Part shown: piece by piece, positions 5,533 through 6,243 of the stretch
Layout of the letters: each line of letters begins with the position of its first letter
How positions within the stretch are numbered: position 1 is the stretch's first letter
NCBI GenBank assembly: GCA_036475545.1
Contig: JAZGAE010000001.1
Span: 1 to 6,243 of the forward strand
Direction of reading: 5' to 3'
DNA length: 6,243 nucleotides
Source of the DNA: JAZGAE01 sp036475545
Lineage (GTDB): Bacteria; Pseudomonadota; Alphaproteobacteria; DATDPM01
Made by a program: the position numbers and the translations under genes
The notes under the pieces: model-generated
Told to the model about the DNA's origin: nothing
The model's input: the letters and a program-made list of their open reading frames with translations, nothing else
Databases searched by the model: none

Positions 5533-5556
5533 CCCGCCTCGTACGCCAGCGGCGGG
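5533..5556 (-). repeat. Small hairpin between the two operon genes
   Basis: CCCGCC and GGCGGG form a 6-bp stem with a 12-base loop in the 39-base space between the membrane protein stop and the ribosome binding site of the oxidoreductase. With no T run it is not a terminator; it might adjust the relative expression of the two genes. Chance is possible. Confidence 0.3.
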
Positions 5557-5557
5557 A

Positions 5558-6243
5558 TCAGACCCCGTCTTTCCGGGCTTTCACCTTCTTGTATATCACG
5601 GGCACGAGTGCGAGCAGGGCCAGGCCGATGAGCGGCAGGAGAATCTTGGGCTCGAAGACGATGCCGAGGTCGGGCTCGCCGCCGGCGTCCAGGATCGTGC
5701 CCAGCCCGTTGCCCAGGCTGCTGTAAACGAGCGTCCCCGGAATGATGCCGAAGAAAGTGGTGACCACATAGATCGAGAGCGGAACGCCGACCAGCGCCGG
5801 CACCAGGTTCACCAGCCAGAACGGGACGATCGGAACCAGCCGCAGCACCAGCATGTAATTGACCGCGTTCTCCTGGAAGCCCGCCTCCATCTTCTTGATC
5901 GCCGGGCCGACGCGGGCTTGCAAAGGCTTGCGCAAGGCCGTGCGCGCGGCGAGGAACAGGGCCGTGGCCCCCAGCGTGGCGCCGACCAGCACGTAGAGCG
6001 TGCCGAATACGATGCCGAACAGGAACCCGCCGGTGATGGTCATCAATGCCCCACCGGGAATCGAGAACGCCGTCGCCACCGCGTAGACCAAGACGAAGAC
6101 CAGGCCAGCCATCGCGCCGCCACGTTCCACCCAGTCCAAGAGCACCTGCCGGTTTTCGCTCAATGTCGCGATGGTGACGTATCGGTGCAGCCCCAGCGCG
6201 AAGAAGGCGATGAGGCCCGCCATGAGCACCAAGAGCGGCGCCA
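5558..6243 (-). CDS. TVP38/TMEM64 family membrane protein, N-terminus cut by window edge
   Basis: An inner-membrane protein of the TVP38/TMEM64 family (VTT or SNARE-associated domain, related to DedA). At least 224 residues are visible, and the frame stays open to the right edge, so the true start lies at or beyond 6243. The first in-frame candidate, TTG at 6232, has no useful ribosome binding site in view. Counting from that TTG, several hydrophobic segments are seen: about 2-16, 40-58, 64-97 including a re-entrant-like SIPGGALMTITGGFLFG, 126-175, and 196-214. The family signature RLVPIVPFWLVNLVPALVG (131-149) and the later GIIPGTLVYSSLGNGLG (162-178) are both present. The basic C-terminus (KKVKARK) is probably cytoplasmic. 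The molecular role of this family in bacteria is not settled; transport or membrane lipid roles have been proposed. The next gene, 39 bases on, is the flavin oxidoreductase, a pairing also known as a fused protein. Confidence 0.92.
   Translation of the reverse strand, partial: APLLVLMAGLIAFFALGLHRYVTIATLSENRQVLLDWVERGGAMAGLVFVLVYAVATAFSIPGGALMTITGGFLFGIVFGTLYVLVGATLGATALFLAARTALRKPLQARVGPAIKKMEAGFQENAVNYMLVLRLVPIVPFWLVNLVPALVGVPLSIYVVTTFFGIIPGTLVYSSLGNGLGTILDAGGEPDLGIVFEPKILLPLIGLALLALVPVIYKKVKARKDGV

Noticed and set aside
4620..5726. 368-codon Ser/Thr/Arg-rich + strand frame
   Set aside because: It is antisense to the oxidoreductase and runs into the membrane protein gene; no domain is recognisable.

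Overview
This window is high-GC bacterial DNA, most likely from an alphaproteobacterium. The base composition, the GC-rich third codon positions and the style of the sensor kinase point that way, but that is inference. It holds four full or nearly full protein genes and one very small one. On the + strand there is a gamma-glutamyltransferase (102-1892). Four genes lie on the - strand. In order of transcription they are a TVP38/TMEM64 membrane protein (5558-6243, cut by the right edge), a flavin disulfide oxidoreductase (4097-5518), a small secreted Cys-rich repeat protein (3622-3831), and a membrane sensor histidine kinase (2027-3430). The kinase converges on the transferase gene across a 134-base gap.

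Right part (4097-6243): the membrane protein and the oxidoreductase are 39 bases apart and look like one operon. The two families are known to occur side by side and as fused bifunctional proteins. The oxidoreductase keeps the redox CxxxxC pair and both nucleotide-binding motifs. It has Tyr where glutathione reductase and lipoamide dehydrogenase have their catalytic His, and it lacks the C-terminal Cys pair of true mercuric reductases.

Middle (3431-4096): this is the most unusual part. The small gene encodes a signal peptide followed by a mature region that is mostly eight perfect Asn-Pro-Cys units, giving nine cysteines at every third residue. At DNA level the tract is a 36-bp block present twice with a single difference. 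The 265 bases before the gene are rich in inverted repeats: a possible three-way junction, a GC hairpin with a TTGAAA box, and a long-range stem ending next to a very strong but badly spaced Shine-Dalgarno sequence. Two GC hairpins follow the gene, one with a short T run.

Left part (1-3430): the histidine kinase has an unusually good extended -10 box (TGATATAAT) ending 7 bases before its ATG, so its mRNA may be leaderless. No response regulator is in view. The gamma-glutamyltransferase appears to be a complete, active-site-intact lipoprotein form with a short lid loop. The first 100 bases are ambiguous: a reading frame on each strand runs off the left edge.

Functional thread (inference): several genes concern thiols or redox. 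The transferase cleaves glutathione outside the cytoplasm, the oxidoreductase carries a flavin-linked disulfide, and the NPC protein is an exported cysteine-dense peptide. The sequence does not prove that they work together.
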